A stretch of DNA of 44,002 bases from Bacteroides sp. 519 (GTDB lineage: Bacteria; Bacteroidota; Bacteroidia; Bacteroidales; Bacteroidaceae), in contig NZ_QVMJ01000018.1 of assembly GCF_010500955.1 (NCBI RefSeq), forward strand, positions 58,953-102,954, written 5' to 3'. The notes below the pieces were generated by a model, which was given only the letters and a program-made list of their open reading frames with translations, was not told the DNA's origin and did not search any database. Made by a program: the position numbers and the translations under genes. Shown piece after piece: positions 34,985 to 43,845 of the stretch (positions within the stretch are counted from its first letter, which is position 1; each line of letters opens with the position of its first letter).

Positions 34985-35833
34985 TCATAAATTCTCTATT
35001 TCATCAACAGACAATCCGGTTGTTTTCGAAATTATATCTATTGTTACACCAAGTTGTTTCATTGTACGCGCATTGGCAATATTCTGGGCTTTTTTCCCTT
35101 CTTCTCTTCCTTCTTCTCTTCCTTTTCGCTCCGCACTACTTATAAGCGTTTTTTCCACACTGATAGTATCCCAGAATTTCTCGTACATCAACAATTGCTC
35201 ATCAGTAAAGGCTGACTCTTCCAAAGCAGTAACCGCTTTTTTAATTTGAGGATTATCCAAAAGTTCTTGCGGAACCTCGCGTGTATTTTGACTGATTTCG
35301 GTAAGGTACCGAAGCCACAATACTTGCATCTTCTTGGCAGTGTATGTATTGGGGGTAAACTTAGGAAGTTCTACAAATATAAGATGAAGCCCATCAATTA
35401 CTTTTTCAGAGTGCTCAACATGTACCAATTTGTAATAATGATAATAGTCCTCTAAACCAGGTTCGAAGGTTTCGTTTACTAAATTGAGCGAGTACACCGG
35501 TTGCAATAGTTCGTACTGCTCGCCGGCGTTTAACTGACGGACGTATGCTTTAGAGGCATTGAACAAGACACGTTGTTTAAACTCGGGCGACCATATCATT
35601 TGCATTTCTACGATAAATTGGCGTCCCAACTTGTCTTTACAACGCACATCTACAATGCTGTTTTTGCGCAAAGGATTATCCGGAACCATTTCTAAGGGCA
35701 GGTATTCAATGTGGGTTATCTCTTCGTCTTCTTCTAGTGGAAGAAGGGCGTTGAGCAGACTCATAACCAGATCCGGATGTTCGCCAAATACATGCTTGAA
35801 TGTTAAGTCGGCTTTAGGGTCAAGGTATCGCAT
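34985..35833 (-). CDS. Rpn/PDDEXK_2-family nuclease (transposase-like)
   Basis: The 282-residue protein belongs to the recombination-promoting nuclease / PDDEXK_2 group. It starts MRYLDPKADLTFKHVFG, typical of the family. It carries the nuclease core SIVDVRCKDKLGRQFIVEMQM (Asp62, Glu76 and Gln78) and a charged coil with REEGREEGKK near the C-terminus. Family members promote RecA-independent recombination in E. coli, but are often found as multicopy mobile-like genes in Bacteroidetes. It is not an IS by itself: no terminal repeats are visible around it. A good promoter element lies at 35881. Confidence 0.9.
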   Translation of the reverse strand: MRYLDPKADLTFKHVFGEHPDLVMSLLNALLPLEEDEEITHIEYLPLEMVPDNPLRKNSIVDVRCKDKLGRQFIVEMQMIWSPEFKQRVLFNASKAYVRQLNAGEQYELLQPVYSLNLVNETFEPGLEDYYHYYKLVHVEHSEKVIDGLHLIFVELPKFTPNTYTAKKMQVLWLRYLTEISQNTREVPQELLDNPQIKKAVTALEESAFTDEQLLMYEKFWDTISVEKTLISSAERKGREEGREEGKKAQNIANARTMKQLGVTIDIISKTTGLSVDEIENL

Positions 35834-35880
35834 GAATATATTATTTTGGTTCTATGAATATTCTTTATTGTAAGTATTAA

Positions 35881-35888
35881 CAAAGGTA
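35881..35888 (-). promoter_or_regulatory. putative promoter of the Rpn-type gene
   Basis: The minus-strand TACCTTTG matches TAnnTTTG, with a T-run (TTTT) about 20 nt upstream in place of the TTTG -33 box. The leader is about 40 nt. Confidence 0.55.
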
Positions 35889-36040
35889 TCAATAAATAAT
35901 GTATTAAAAAAACTTGTCGGTTAATTTCTCTTTCCATACTCGGAAATGATATTGTATCAGCACTTCTTATGATACTTTTAACATGCCCTCTGAAAAATAA
36001 TTGTATCTTCGTTCTCGCAAACCAAGTTGAAACCAACACC

Positions 36041-38803
36041 ATGAAAGAGAAACTCCTGACATACATAGAAAAGGCCGACAGAGCCGGCATAATTACCTTT
36101 CTGAAAAGCCTGACACCCGAAGAACGAAAAGCACTTGCCCCTGAAACCCGGAAATACGATACTTATCATGATACTTGGGAGAAAGGACAGGAAGAAGGCA
36201 TCTGGGAAAAAAAATATACCAACCGTATTGCAATGTTTGTTTGCTTGCCTCCCGCCGAGGCAAAGAAAAGCCTACGCTGGGGTATGCCCACGCCGCAGGA
36301 ACTGGATGCGATACTCCCCTGGTTCTGTCCGAAAGATTTTGCGGAATACCCTTTCAACCATGAGTATGAATACTTAGTTAAATGGGAGGCCGCCGGCTAT
36401 CTGACGCTCACACCCGAAATGGTTGTTTCCATTCTCCCCGATGTTATATTTACAAAGAATGATATTTGGACACCCGAAATTCTTGAAAGCTATCCCATTA
36501 CTCTTGATAAGCATATCTGGTGGCTGTTTGAATTTCCATCCAATATAGTTTGGTACAGCAATAACACAGCCATTGGAGAAGCGAATCAATCGCCAAGCAA
36601 ATGCCTTTGGTTCGATACCTTTATTAAATATACAGCCGAAGGCCGACTGGATCGCATGCGGGTTTTGCGAGAAAGTCTGCTGGCTGTAAACCGCAACTTC
36701 AACAAAGTGCTTACCGGTTGGTTTACAGATCTGTTTGCAGCCATGCAGCCTACTGAAGCCGAACTGCTTGCATTGCAAACCGAACTCTTCGGAACGCTCA
36801 CCTGTATCTGGTCTAAACCTGTTACCCACACAGTGAAACTTCTCAAGAAGTTGGCTGTTCACCCTCAGTTTGGTACAGAGGAGTTCCTGTCCAATCTTCC
36901 TTTACTTCTGGGCTCGGAAGTTAAAGCAATCCTCACCTCCACGCTGTCTGTAGTAGAGGTGATTTTAAAGCGGAAGAAAGATTTCATCCCGGAAATCATT
37001 GCAATGCTCTGTACAGCATTCCTTTCCAAAGACGAAGCCATTCAGAAAAAAGCAGCAGAATTGTTTACCCAATATGCCTCTCCCGGTTCGGAGAGCAAAG
37101 CCTTGCTGGCAGCATACGCCGACAATTTACTGATGAACACTCGCTCACTGCTTGCCGACTATCTGGATAAAATAGAACCGCCAACACCCATCAGCGCTGA
37201 AGAGTTGTTGGTAGAACTGCCTTCCGTTATCGGAGAAGAAAACCGGATTCCCACTCTTCAATCCACCGAAGACTTTGCATTCTTCCTTACACAAGCAGTA
37301 GATTCTTCGGAACCTTATTTCTTCGATCACCTGCTGAATAATCTGGTAGTCTGGGGAAACCAAGTAACCAAGGCAGACCTTGTATTACTTGAACCTGCCT
37401 TTAAGAAAGTATATAGTCGGCTGTACAAATGGGGAGTGCCAATACTGGATAGTATCCCTTATATTACCATGACTGATTACGCACAGTATCTGATCCACAA
37501 ATTCCCGGAGAAAACCAAAAAGTTGCAAACCTTCCGGGATAAAATGGATACAGTAGATAAGGATAGAAGCGAACAAAGTAACTACTACACCAAAAGGCAG
37601 ATTACTCTGAAAGACCTATCTGTTGAATTTATCTATACGGGATTCCGGCAAATCGCCATCGAAGCTATTGAGAAGATAAAGAATCAGGATGCCCTTCCTT
37701 TATTATCAACCCCAACGCACACTCCTGCGTGGATTAACCCATTAACCCTGATTGATAGAATAGCCGCCTATCAGCAACAGGGTATAGAACCGGGCGATAT
37801 GGATATGCAACTTGCCATTCAGCGCTGTGTTACCGACTTTCCGGAAGAAGCACTTATAAAAGCCAGCCAATCCTTAACCGGAGAGTTGAAACACCTATTC
37901 ATTTTCCTGTTGGATAAAAACGCACCCATTGAATCGCCCATCGAACACCCTTCGTGGTGGATGACTGCTGCCATTACCAAACGGTCGGCACAATACCATC
38001 CGGAACTTGAACCGTATGGCTACCACACCATCCCGAAAGCCTACATAACCGGAGAAATTGAATGGGAAGAATACATCAACACCGGATACAATGGCCAATA
38101 CGAATGGAAGCATTTCCGTATAACGAATGTTGAATCCCAAATCCAACTCAAAGACCATAAACTCTTTTATCGCTATCTATGGGGAGTCGATAAAATATCC
38201 GCTTCGCACTTCTTTTACGACCGCGACCATAAAGACTGGATGCTATTTCCCTACCTGGCCTGTCCCAACAATGCGGACCTATTTCTGGGTAGAATCACCT
38301 TCTGCTTTGCCAACTGCGATATGTGCGAAGTGCCCGAACAAACCTTGGCATTGCTCACCGCCCGTCTGGTACACGAATTGAAAAGACCCTTCCACGAAAT
38401 GCATTACATGGCGTTGGCTTGCTTCCTGTTTGCCAAGGTGAAAGCAGTACAAGATTACGGCTTTGCCATCTGGTCGGAAAACATGGCAGCAAACAGGCTC
38501 GACCCCATTCGTTTAGGTACCGCTTTAGGAAAAATAGAAGCCATGGAAGCCTTTCCTCTCAAACGCCTTGCAGATTGTATGTCGACTTATATGATTGGTG
38601 TAAGCCATAAGCACAACCAGTCGTTGGTAGTTATGCTCGAAGCCCTCATGCAACAACTGCCCCAAAAGCCCATCAAGAACCTAAAGAAACTGTTGGAGCT
38701 TTATAATGAATTGCTGGCACTTACCCAATGTCGCCCGAATATATCGGGCGTGCCCCATTGGAGAAGTTGGGGCATGGAAGGTACTAGCCTGAATTATTCA
38801 TGA
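36041..38803 (+). CDS. DUF6493-family helical-repeat protein
   Basis: I choose the ATG at 36041 (MKEKLLTYIEKADRAGIITF), because the 24 residues before it are hydrophobic and unlike the family. A TATCTTCG box at 36004-36011 would then leave a short leader. The 920-residue product is cytoplasmic and alpha-helical, with an N-terminal FLKSLTPEERKALAP motif, a W-rich part at about 80-170, and HEAT-like helices afterwards. DUF6493 proteins occur near DUF4132, SWIM-zinc-finger, MoxR and VWA genes in other Bacteroidetes (general knowledge, not checked). Here DUF4132 is 3 kb away on the other strand, and MoxR/VWA/SWIM are not in the window. Function is unknown. Confidence 0.78.
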   Translation: MKEKLLTYIEKADRAGIITFLKSLTPEERKALAPETRKYDTYHDTWEKGQEEGIWEKKYTNRIAMFVCLPPAEAKKSLRWGMPTPQELDAILPWFCPKDFAEYPFNHEYEYLVKWEAAGYLTLTPEMVVSILPDVIFTKNDIWTPEILESYPITLDKHIWWLFEFPSNIVWYSNNTAIGEANQSPSKCLWFDTFIKYTAEGRLDRMRVLRESLLAVNRNFNKVLTGWFTDLFAAMQPTEAELLALQTELFGTLTCIWSKPVTHTVKLLKKLAVHPQFGTEEFLSNLPLLLGSEVKAILTSTLSVVEVILKRKKDFIPEIIAMLCTAFLSKDEAIQKKAAELFTQYASPGSESKALLAAYADNLLMNTRSLLADYLDKIEPPTPISAEELLVELPSVIGEENRIPTLQSTEDFAFFLTQAVDSSEPYFFDHLLNNLVVWGNQVTKADLVLLEPAFKKVYSRLYKWGVPILDSIPYITMTDYAQYLIHKFPEKTKKLQTFRDKMDTVDKDRSEQSNYYTKRQITLKDLSVEFIYTGFRQIAIEAIEKIKNQDALPLLSTPTHTPAWINPLTLIDRIAAYQQQGIEPGDMDMQLAIQRCVTDFPEEALIKASQSLTGELKHLFIFLLDKNAPIESPIEHPSWWMTAAITKRSAQYHPELEPYGYHTIPKAYITGEIEWEEYINTGYNGQYEWKHFRITNVESQIQLKDHKLFYRYLWGVDKISASHFFYDRDHKDWMLFPYLACPNNADLFLGRITFCFANCDMCEVPEQTLALLTARLVHELKRPFHEMHYMALACFLFAKVKAVQDYGFAIWSENMAANRLDPIRLGTALGKIEAMEAFPLKRLADCMSTYMIGVSHKHNQSLVVMLEALMQQLPQKPIKNLKKLLELYNELLALTQCRPNISGVPHWRSWGMEGTSLNYS

Positions 38804-38815
38804 AGGAATTGTACG

Positions 38816-38903
38816 ATTTCACCACAGAGTTCACAGAGTTACACAGAGTTCTAAATACGATGCCGCATGGAAGTTTAAAACTCTGTGAACTCTGTGGTGA
38901 AAT
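38816..38903. repeat. 25-bp perfect inverted repeat with ACAGAGTT core
   Basis: 38816-38840 (ATTTCACCACAGAGTTCAC and following) and 38879-38903 are exact complements, with a 38-nt loop that contains another ACACAGAGTT copy and GATGCCGCATGGA. It lies between the DUF6493 and HAD genes and could act as a bidirectional terminator, but its repeat-like build and the CCGCATGGA core suggest a dispersed element. Confidence 0.8.
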
Positions 38904-38936
38904 ACGACCAGACGAGTTTTCATTAGATATAATAAA

Positions 38937-39623
38937 ATGAATAAGAATATAACAACCATAGCATTTGATGCCGATGATACTTTGTGGGTAAACGAACCTT
39001 ACTTTCAGGAAGCCGAAGAACAGTTTTGTATCTTACTCAAAAACTATCATCCTCAACATACAGTTTCGCAAGAACTTTTTGAGACTGAAATGAAGAATCT
39101 GCCTCTCTATGGATATGGAGTTAAAGGATTTGTGTTGTGCATGATTGAAACTGCAAACAGAATTTCCAACAAAACCGTATCGGCCGATGTTATTGATAAA
39201 ATTATTCGGATGGGTCGCGAGTTATTACAAAAGCCAATCGAATTACTACCTGGCGTTGAAGAAACGCTCAATCAACTAAAAGATTATAAACTTATTGTAG
39301 CAACCAAAGGAGATTTGTTAGACCAAGAAAGAAAGCTTAAGAATTCGAGATTGGAACCCTATTTTCATCATATAGAGATTATGAGCGACAAAAAGGTAAA
39401 CGACTATCAAAAATTGCTTAAACATTTAGACTGTCGACCCGAAAACTTTTTAATGTTGGGCAATTCCATGAAATCCGATATTATACCTGTTCTGGAGCTG
39501 GGAGGCAATGGAGCTTATATTCCCTATCATGTTACCTGGACTCACGAACAGCAGGAACATGTTGGAGAACATGAGAATTTTATTCAACTAAAAACGATTA
39601 ATGAAATATTGAATTGTCTATAA
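38937..39623 (+). CDS. HAD-superfamily hydrolase (YjjG-like phosphatase)
   Basis: The 228-residue protein shows the HAD core: motif I DADDTLW at residues 11-17, motif II VATKGD (about 122-127), motif III lysine region (SDKKVNDYQK) and motif IV GNSMKSD (about 177-183). A helical cap of about 90 residues follows motif I. Such enzymes hydrolyse small phosphomonoesters such as nucleotides or sugar phosphates; the substrate is not predictable. It is convergent with the membrane-protein gene, with 8 nt between them. Confidence 0.9.
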   Translation: MNKNITTIAFDADDTLWVNEPYFQEAEEQFCILLKNYHPQHTVSQELFETEMKNLPLYGYGVKGFVLCMIETANRISNKTVSADVIDKIIRMGRELLQKPIELLPGVEETLNQLKDYKLIVATKGDLLDQERKLKNSRLEPYFHHIEIMSDKKVNDYQKLLKHLDCRPENFLMLGNSMKSDIIPVLELGGNGAYIPYHVTWTHEQQEHVGEHENFIQLKTINEILNCL

Positions 39624-39631
39624 GGGAATCT

Positions 39632-40201
39632 TCAAAACTCCAGACAGTCCACCTTCGTATACCAAAAGAGCCTTTGAGTATAATCCCATCTAAACTCAGC
39701 ATCCCTGTAAATAGGTTCACGTCCTCTTGGGGTCTGATCTATTGTCCATCCCCAATTGTTTTTAAGTTTTACTCTTATAGGATTGCTGTAGAGACCACCG
39801 TCTCCGGGCATAGTAAAACGAACTTTGGGAATATAAACCTCTATCGTATAGTTACCACAGGGACTCTTTTCCGTCATATCAAGTTTATATCCGAATATGA
39901 GTTCATATCCCATACTAAGGAATCCCATGTATAATGCAACTATCAATACATTAATCATTATCAACCGTGGCCGTTGCTGTTTATTACTTTTCCATAGTGT
40001 TCCTGCTCCCCATATTAGCCAAGCAATGGTTTCTATGCCTGTCAAAATCAAGAGTATCCAAAAAGCTGTATCTTCCCTGAGTACACTTAAATATAGTGAA
40101 ATTATTAATAAAATAACTGTAGTAATCACTGCCGCAGGTAGCGAAACAAATCGTATAAGACTGTATGAGAGTAGTTTATTGTTCTGTTCTTTCCTATCCA
40201 T
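39632..40201 (-). CDS. membrane protein of unknown function, three TM helices
   Basis: The start at 40201 (Met46 of the longer frame) is preferred because a TAAGTTTG promoter element lies at 40231-40238, inside the longer frame. The 189-residue product has three hydrophobic helices (about 20-40, 50-68, 84-104 from the new start) and a C-terminal soluble domain with TEKSPCGNYTIEVYIPKVRF and LYSNPIRVKLKNNWGWTI, probably beta-rich and outside the cytoplasm. I do not recognise the family, and it has no clear operon partner. Confidence 0.7.
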   Translation of the reverse strand: MDRKEQNNKLLSYSLIRFVSLPAAVITTVILLIISLYLSVLREDTAFWILLILTGIETIAWLIWGAGTLWKSNKQQRPRLIMINVLIVALYMGFLSMGYELIFGYKLDMTEKSPCGNYTIEVYIPKVRFTMPGDGGLYSNPIRVKLKNNWGWTIDQTPRGREPIYRDAEFRWDYTQRLFWYTKVDCLEF

Positions 40202-40230
40202 TGTATCCTTATTTATAGATGTTCTGCCTG

Positions 40231-40238
40231 CAAACTTA
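40231..40238 (-). promoter_or_regulatory. putative -7 element of the membrane-protein gene
   Basis: The minus-strand TAAGTTTG matches TAnnTTTG 30 nt before the ATG at 40201. This decides against the longer frame beginning at 40336. Confidence 0.45.
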
Positions 40239-40340
40239 AATAAAATATAATTGCCAACTGCTATAAACTCCGTTCTTAAACACATTTTGTTTACTTTTAT
40301 CCATTCGTAAATAGTTACTATTTTGTTATGCTGCAAACCG

Positions 40341-40445
40341 TGATTTCGAAATGCAGCATTTCACACTTTCGAAATGCAGCATTTTGATCCGACGAAATGC
40401 AGCATTTCGTAAGTGCAAAATGCAGCATTTTGAAAATGCACCATA
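40341..40445. repeat. tandem palindromes CGAAATGCAGCATTTC, exact 23-nt period
   Basis: ATGCAGCAT begins at 40351, 40374, 40397 and 40420, exactly 23 nt apart, with a partial fifth copy at 40436. Each is inside a palindrome such as CGAAATGCAGCATTTCG. It belongs to the 462-nt gene-free stretch 40202-40663; apart from this array and two promoter elements I see nothing there. Confidence 0.9.
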
Positions 40446-40610
40446 AAAACGGCTCTGTAGCACGTATAACGAGGGTGAAGTTGGAAGATTTTCCTAATTT
40501 GTTGTTTTTTGGAGTTGTAAAATAGCTAAACAAGAAGCGGGCTATTGGAAACATTTTTCAATCATACTTTTTTTAGTTATCTGGATGCATAGTTTTACGC
40601 TGCAAACTTA

Positions 40611-40618
40611 TATCTTTG
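40611..40618 (+). promoter_or_regulatory. putative -7 element of the HEAT-protein gene
   Basis: TATCTTTG matches TAnnTTTG 46 nt before the ATG at 40664. The -33 box is weak. Confidence 0.5.
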
Positions 40619-40663
40619 TTTTTATGAATAGGAATAAACACAATAACAGCTAAAATTAATACA

Positions 40664-42649
40664 ATGAATTTAAACCTCCTTCCCCAATGGGATATTGAGC
40701 AAGAACTAGAAGAAGAAATAATCAACGATAATGTTGAGCGTCCTCCTCTGGTAGGCAAATCTCCCTATATACCACCCGGATTGTACAACCAATCATGGGA
40801 AAAAGCACAAGATGCCTATGGACCTGCCACACTTACTCCTTATTATATAGAGGGACTTGCCAGTGATAACGAAGGTGACAATCAATTTGCTTCTTATGGT
40901 CTTTATGCAGCCACAACGCATCAAGGGTCGGTATATGAAGCCTCGGGTATGGCTATACCTTTTCTGGTCGACATGATTATAAATGTAGAACACACACAAC
41001 CCATAGCTGCATCTTATTTCTTAGCGAGAATAGCTTTGGGCGAAAGTCATTTTATAAATACACCCAACGATTTAGTAATGACTCGCCAACGAGAGTATCA
41101 TTACGAAATCCTAAAATACGCCGATAAGCTGAAAACCTTTTACCTGGAAACCGAAAACGAAGAGGTAGAACGACTGCTTTGTTTGTATAAAGGTGTATTG
41201 CCCGATTATCTAAATCTTGAATACAGCAACCCAACAAGGCAAGCCGCTGCCATCATAGCCCAAGGATTTATTGCAGCCGAACGTAGATTGACAGAACACA
41301 TCGAGGTAGTAAAAAAAATGATGTACGAAAGTCCCTCATTGTTAGTTAGAGGTGCTTCGGCTATCTGTTTGGCATTCTCTAACGAAACCGATGCCGATGT
41401 TTTACAATTGCTTTACTATCTGGCCGAACAGAAGTATCCTTATATAGCTTTCTCGTGGAATCAGATTCAGGATATGGCAGCCGAAGCTTGGCTGTATGCT
41501 GTCGATACAGAAACCTTGCTCAGTCAACCCGACACCGAAGCTCCTCCTGCACCTCAGGTAACCTCAATAGAAGATTTGATACAGCTCAAAAATCAGAGTG
41601 GAAAGATTTTGGGAGCAAACATTAAGTTGACTCGTGCCATTCAGAATGAATTCCCCGTCGATCGGCAAATTCCTTACCAATACGAAGAATTAAGTCCATT
41701 GCAAATCCGTATTTTGCGTCAATGCATGGAGAAAAATATTGAATTATACCCATTTCGGCAATACCATCTTCCGGATAATACATTTGCGTTGAAACGTCTC
41801 TTAAACCAAAGTGACGAGTTGCTGTGCAAAAAAGTATCTACCAATTACGACGAATTAACCGGAGCCCCATTGTGGTATAAAATAGAGTGCTGGCTTGAGA
41901 ATGAAATATATTTCAGCAGGCAAGCTGTTGTCAGAGCCATTTCTCTTGTCGATACTTGGGCGCTGGCTCAGGAAGTATTTTCTGACCATCGTTGCACTTT
42001 ATCCCTTCACAGTTCTTTTGGCGATGGTATTAAAGAAAGAAAAACAGACAAACTAATTTCTCTTTTTGCTGATGCATTATACAGCAAGAGCGATGTTGCA
42101 ATTACATTCCTTTGTCGGCAAATTAAAACCGACCAAGCCAAAGGAACTATTAAAAATATAGAGCTAACCGCCATTGCTCTGCTCACATTGGCACGCCAAG
42201 GAAAACTATCGTCCGAATATTTTTGTTTAATAAAACCCTATCATAATTTCATTGAATATACCCCCTATACATTGCCAATACTTTCGGAATTATTGTCGTA
42301 CACCCCTCCACAGCATCAGGAAAAGATTGCAGCAGATGTAGAACTTTATTGCATCTCCGAAAAAGAGGACTACGAAGAAGATTATGAAGAAGATTATGAG
42401 GAAGAAGATTACAGCGAGGAAGAAAACTTTATTTTTGTAAAGCAATATGGGTGGGAAATTTTAAAAGGATGCAAAGGAGAGTGGGTAGTAAGCCGGATTA
42501 TAGATGCAGTTAATGCTTGGAAAAATATTCAGGCAGAAAGGAAAGACGAAATAACCGGCGACCCTTTTCCATACCCTGATGCTGTTGAAATACTGAAAAA
42601 TCAGAGTGAGGTAGATAAAGAATTGATTTATGGGTTGCCAAGGTTTTAA
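40664..42649 (+). CDS. HEAT-like repeat protein with acidic C-terminal region
   Basis: The 661-residue soluble protein has no signal peptide. Residues about 60-290 are helical repeats typical of HEAT/armadillo scaffolds (IPFLVDMIINVEHTQPIAASYFLARIAL; LLVRGASAICLAFSNETDADVLQLLYYLAEQ). A second helical block follows at about 330-560, then an acidic stretch with DYEEDYEEDYEEE at about 569-582 and a small C-terminal part. No catalytic motif is seen, and the likely role is protein-protein binding. It has its own promoter element. The next gene (DUF1016) follows after 35 nt. Confidence 0.8.
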   Translation: MNLNLLPQWDIEQELEEEIINDNVERPPLVGKSPYIPPGLYNQSWEKAQDAYGPATLTPYYIEGLASDNEGDNQFASYGLYAATTHQGSVYEASGMAIPFLVDMIINVEHTQPIAASYFLARIALGESHFINTPNDLVMTRQREYHYEILKYADKLKTFYLETENEEVERLLCLYKGVLPDYLNLEYSNPTRQAAAIIAQGFIAAERRLTEHIEVVKKMMYESPSLLVRGASAICLAFSNETDADVLQLLYYLAEQKYPYIAFSWNQIQDMAAEAWLYAVDTETLLSQPDTEAPPAPQVTSIEDLIQLKNQSGKILGANIKLTRAIQNEFPVDRQIPYQYEELSPLQIRILRQCMEKNIELYPFRQYHLPDNTFALKRLLNQSDELLCKKVSTNYDELTGAPLWYKIECWLENEIYFSRQAVVRAISLVDTWALAQEVFSDHRCTLSLHSSFGDGIKERKTDKLISLFADALYSKSDVAITFLCRQIKTDQAKGTIKNIELTAIALLTLARQGKLSSEYFCLIKPYHNFIEYTPYTLPILSELLSYTPPQHQEKIAADVELYCISEKEDYEEDYEEDYEEEDYSEEENFIFVKQYGWEILKGCKGEWVVSRIIDAVNAWKNIQAERKDEITGDPFPYPDAVEILKNQSEVDKELIYGLPRF

Positions 42650-42657
42650 TAAATAAG

Positions 42658-42665
42658 TATCTTTG
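42658..42665 (+). promoter_or_regulatory. putative promoter of the DUF1016 gene
   Basis: TATCTTTG matches TAnnTTTG, with TTGC at 42635-42638 spaced 19 nt upstream as a passable -33 box. It begins 8 nt after the end of the HEAT gene, giving the nuclease gene its own short-leader transcript. Confidence 0.5.
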
Positions 42666-42684
42666 ACACAAAGTTTTTATAAGT

Positions 42685-43749
42685 ATGAACCCTCCACAAA
42701 AAAAGACTGATATTTTGATGCATAGTTCCAATTTCATCCACGAAATCAAGGAGATAGTAACTCAGGCACGCCAAAAAGCATATTCGGCCATAAATTCTGC
42801 TATGGTCGAAGCCTATTGGCAGATGGGAAAACGAATTGTTGATGAAGAACAACAGGGAAAAGAACGAGCCGACTATGGCACACAATTGCTCAAAGAATTG
42901 TCGAAAGAGTTAACTAAGGAGTTTGGAAAAGGGTTTTCTGTTCCCAGTTTGTATAATTTTCGCTTATTCTATTTAACCTTTTCTGAAATATTCTCTACAC
43001 CGTGGAGAATATTGACTTGGTCACATTATAAGCGTTTACTAACAGTCTCCAACTCCGAAGCCCGTGCCTGGTATTTGAAAGAAGCTGCCGAGCAAATGTG
43101 GAGTTACCGAACCCTCGACCGGAATATCAGTTCCCAATATTATGAGCGCTTATTGCTTTCTCAAAACAAAAACAATGTTGCGGCTGAGATGAAATCCTTA
43201 ACCAAAGCGTTTGAGCAAGACAAGCTAGAGTTTATTAAAAATCCCACTGTGGCCGAGTTTATCGGACTTGCTCCGAATACCGATTTCACTGAGTCCGAAC
43301 TCGAAATGGCTATCATTGGCAATCTGCAAAAATTTTTACTCGAACTAGGCAAAGGTTTCTCCTTTGTCAGTCGCCAACAACTTATTCGTACCGAAAAAAG
43401 AGATTATTTTGTTGACCTTGTGTTCTATAATTATCGCTTAAAATGCTTTGTTCTTCTTGACCTTAAAACAACAAAAATCTCTCATCAGGATGTAGGGCAA
43501 ATGGATATGTATGTGAGAATGTATGACGAACGAGTACGCGATAAAGACGACAACCCCACAATTGGCATTATTCTTTGCTCGGAAACCGATGAAGACATTG
43601 CGCGATATTCCATTCTGAACGAAAATAAGCAACTTTATGCATCAAAATATATGCTTTATATGCCATCAGAAGAGGAACTTCGAAACGAAATTGAACGTCA
43701 AAAGGCTTTTTTTAGATTGCAGCATCAAAAGGAAATGTTGCCCAAATGA
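42685..43749 (+). CDS. DUF1016 (YhcG-type) PDDEXK nuclease
   Basis: The 354-residue protein has the two-domain DUF1016 layout. An N-terminal helical/winged-helix part (about 15-150) has EAYWQMGKRIVDEEQQGKERADYGTQLL and WSHYKRLL. A C-terminal PD-(D/E)XK nuclease domain (about 165-330) has DYFVDLVFYNYRLKCFVLLDLKT and the family mark HQDVGQMDMYV. The metal-site acid of the ExK motif is Asp (DLKT), common in the family. Members are found in restriction or other variable loci, and often as orphans. The target is unknown. It ends 9 nt after the HQKEMLPK codons begin, with the repeat zone directly behind. Confidence 0.92.
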   Translation: MNPPQKKTDILMHSSNFIHEIKEIVTQARQKAYSAINSAMVEAYWQMGKRIVDEEQQGKERADYGTQLLKELSKELTKEFGKGFSVPSLYNFRLFYLTFSEIFSTPWRILTWSHYKRLLTVSNSEARAWYLKEAAEQMWSYRTLDRNISSQYYERLLLSQNKNNVAAEMKSLTKAFEQDKLEFIKNPTVAEFIGLAPNTDFTESELEMAIIGNLQKFLLELGKGFSFVSRQQLIRTEKRDYFVDLVFYNYRLKCFVLLDLKTTKISHQDVGQMDMYVRMYDERVRDKDDNPTIGIILCSETDEDIARYSILNENKQLYASKYMLYMPSEEELRNEIERQKAFFRLQHQKEMLPK

Positions 43750-43763
43750 TACCTGCATTAATA

Positions 43764-43822
43764 AAAACACGGAGACACAGAAACACGGAGCTTTTCCTTG
43801 TGCTGAACACGGAGGCTTCGCT
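43764..43822. repeat. ACACGGAG/ACACAGA short repeats
   Basis: AACACGGAGACACAGAAACA, CGGAGC and a later AACACGGAGGC are short direct copies spaced about 10-20 nt. They resemble the ACAGAG units at 38816-38903. No gene is seen in 43750-44002. Confidence 0.55.
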
Positions 43823-43845
43823 TTTGTCATACAATAACTCAAAAA

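Noticed and set aside
35969..36040. upstream start for the DUF6493 protein
   Set aside because: The added 24 residues are hydrophobic and unlike a cytoplasmic scaffold; ATG at 36041 fits better.
40318..40554. 78-residue minus-strand frame with a repeated MLHF/NAAF pattern
   Set aside because: It is the translation of the 23-nt palindromic array and has no promoter or independent support.
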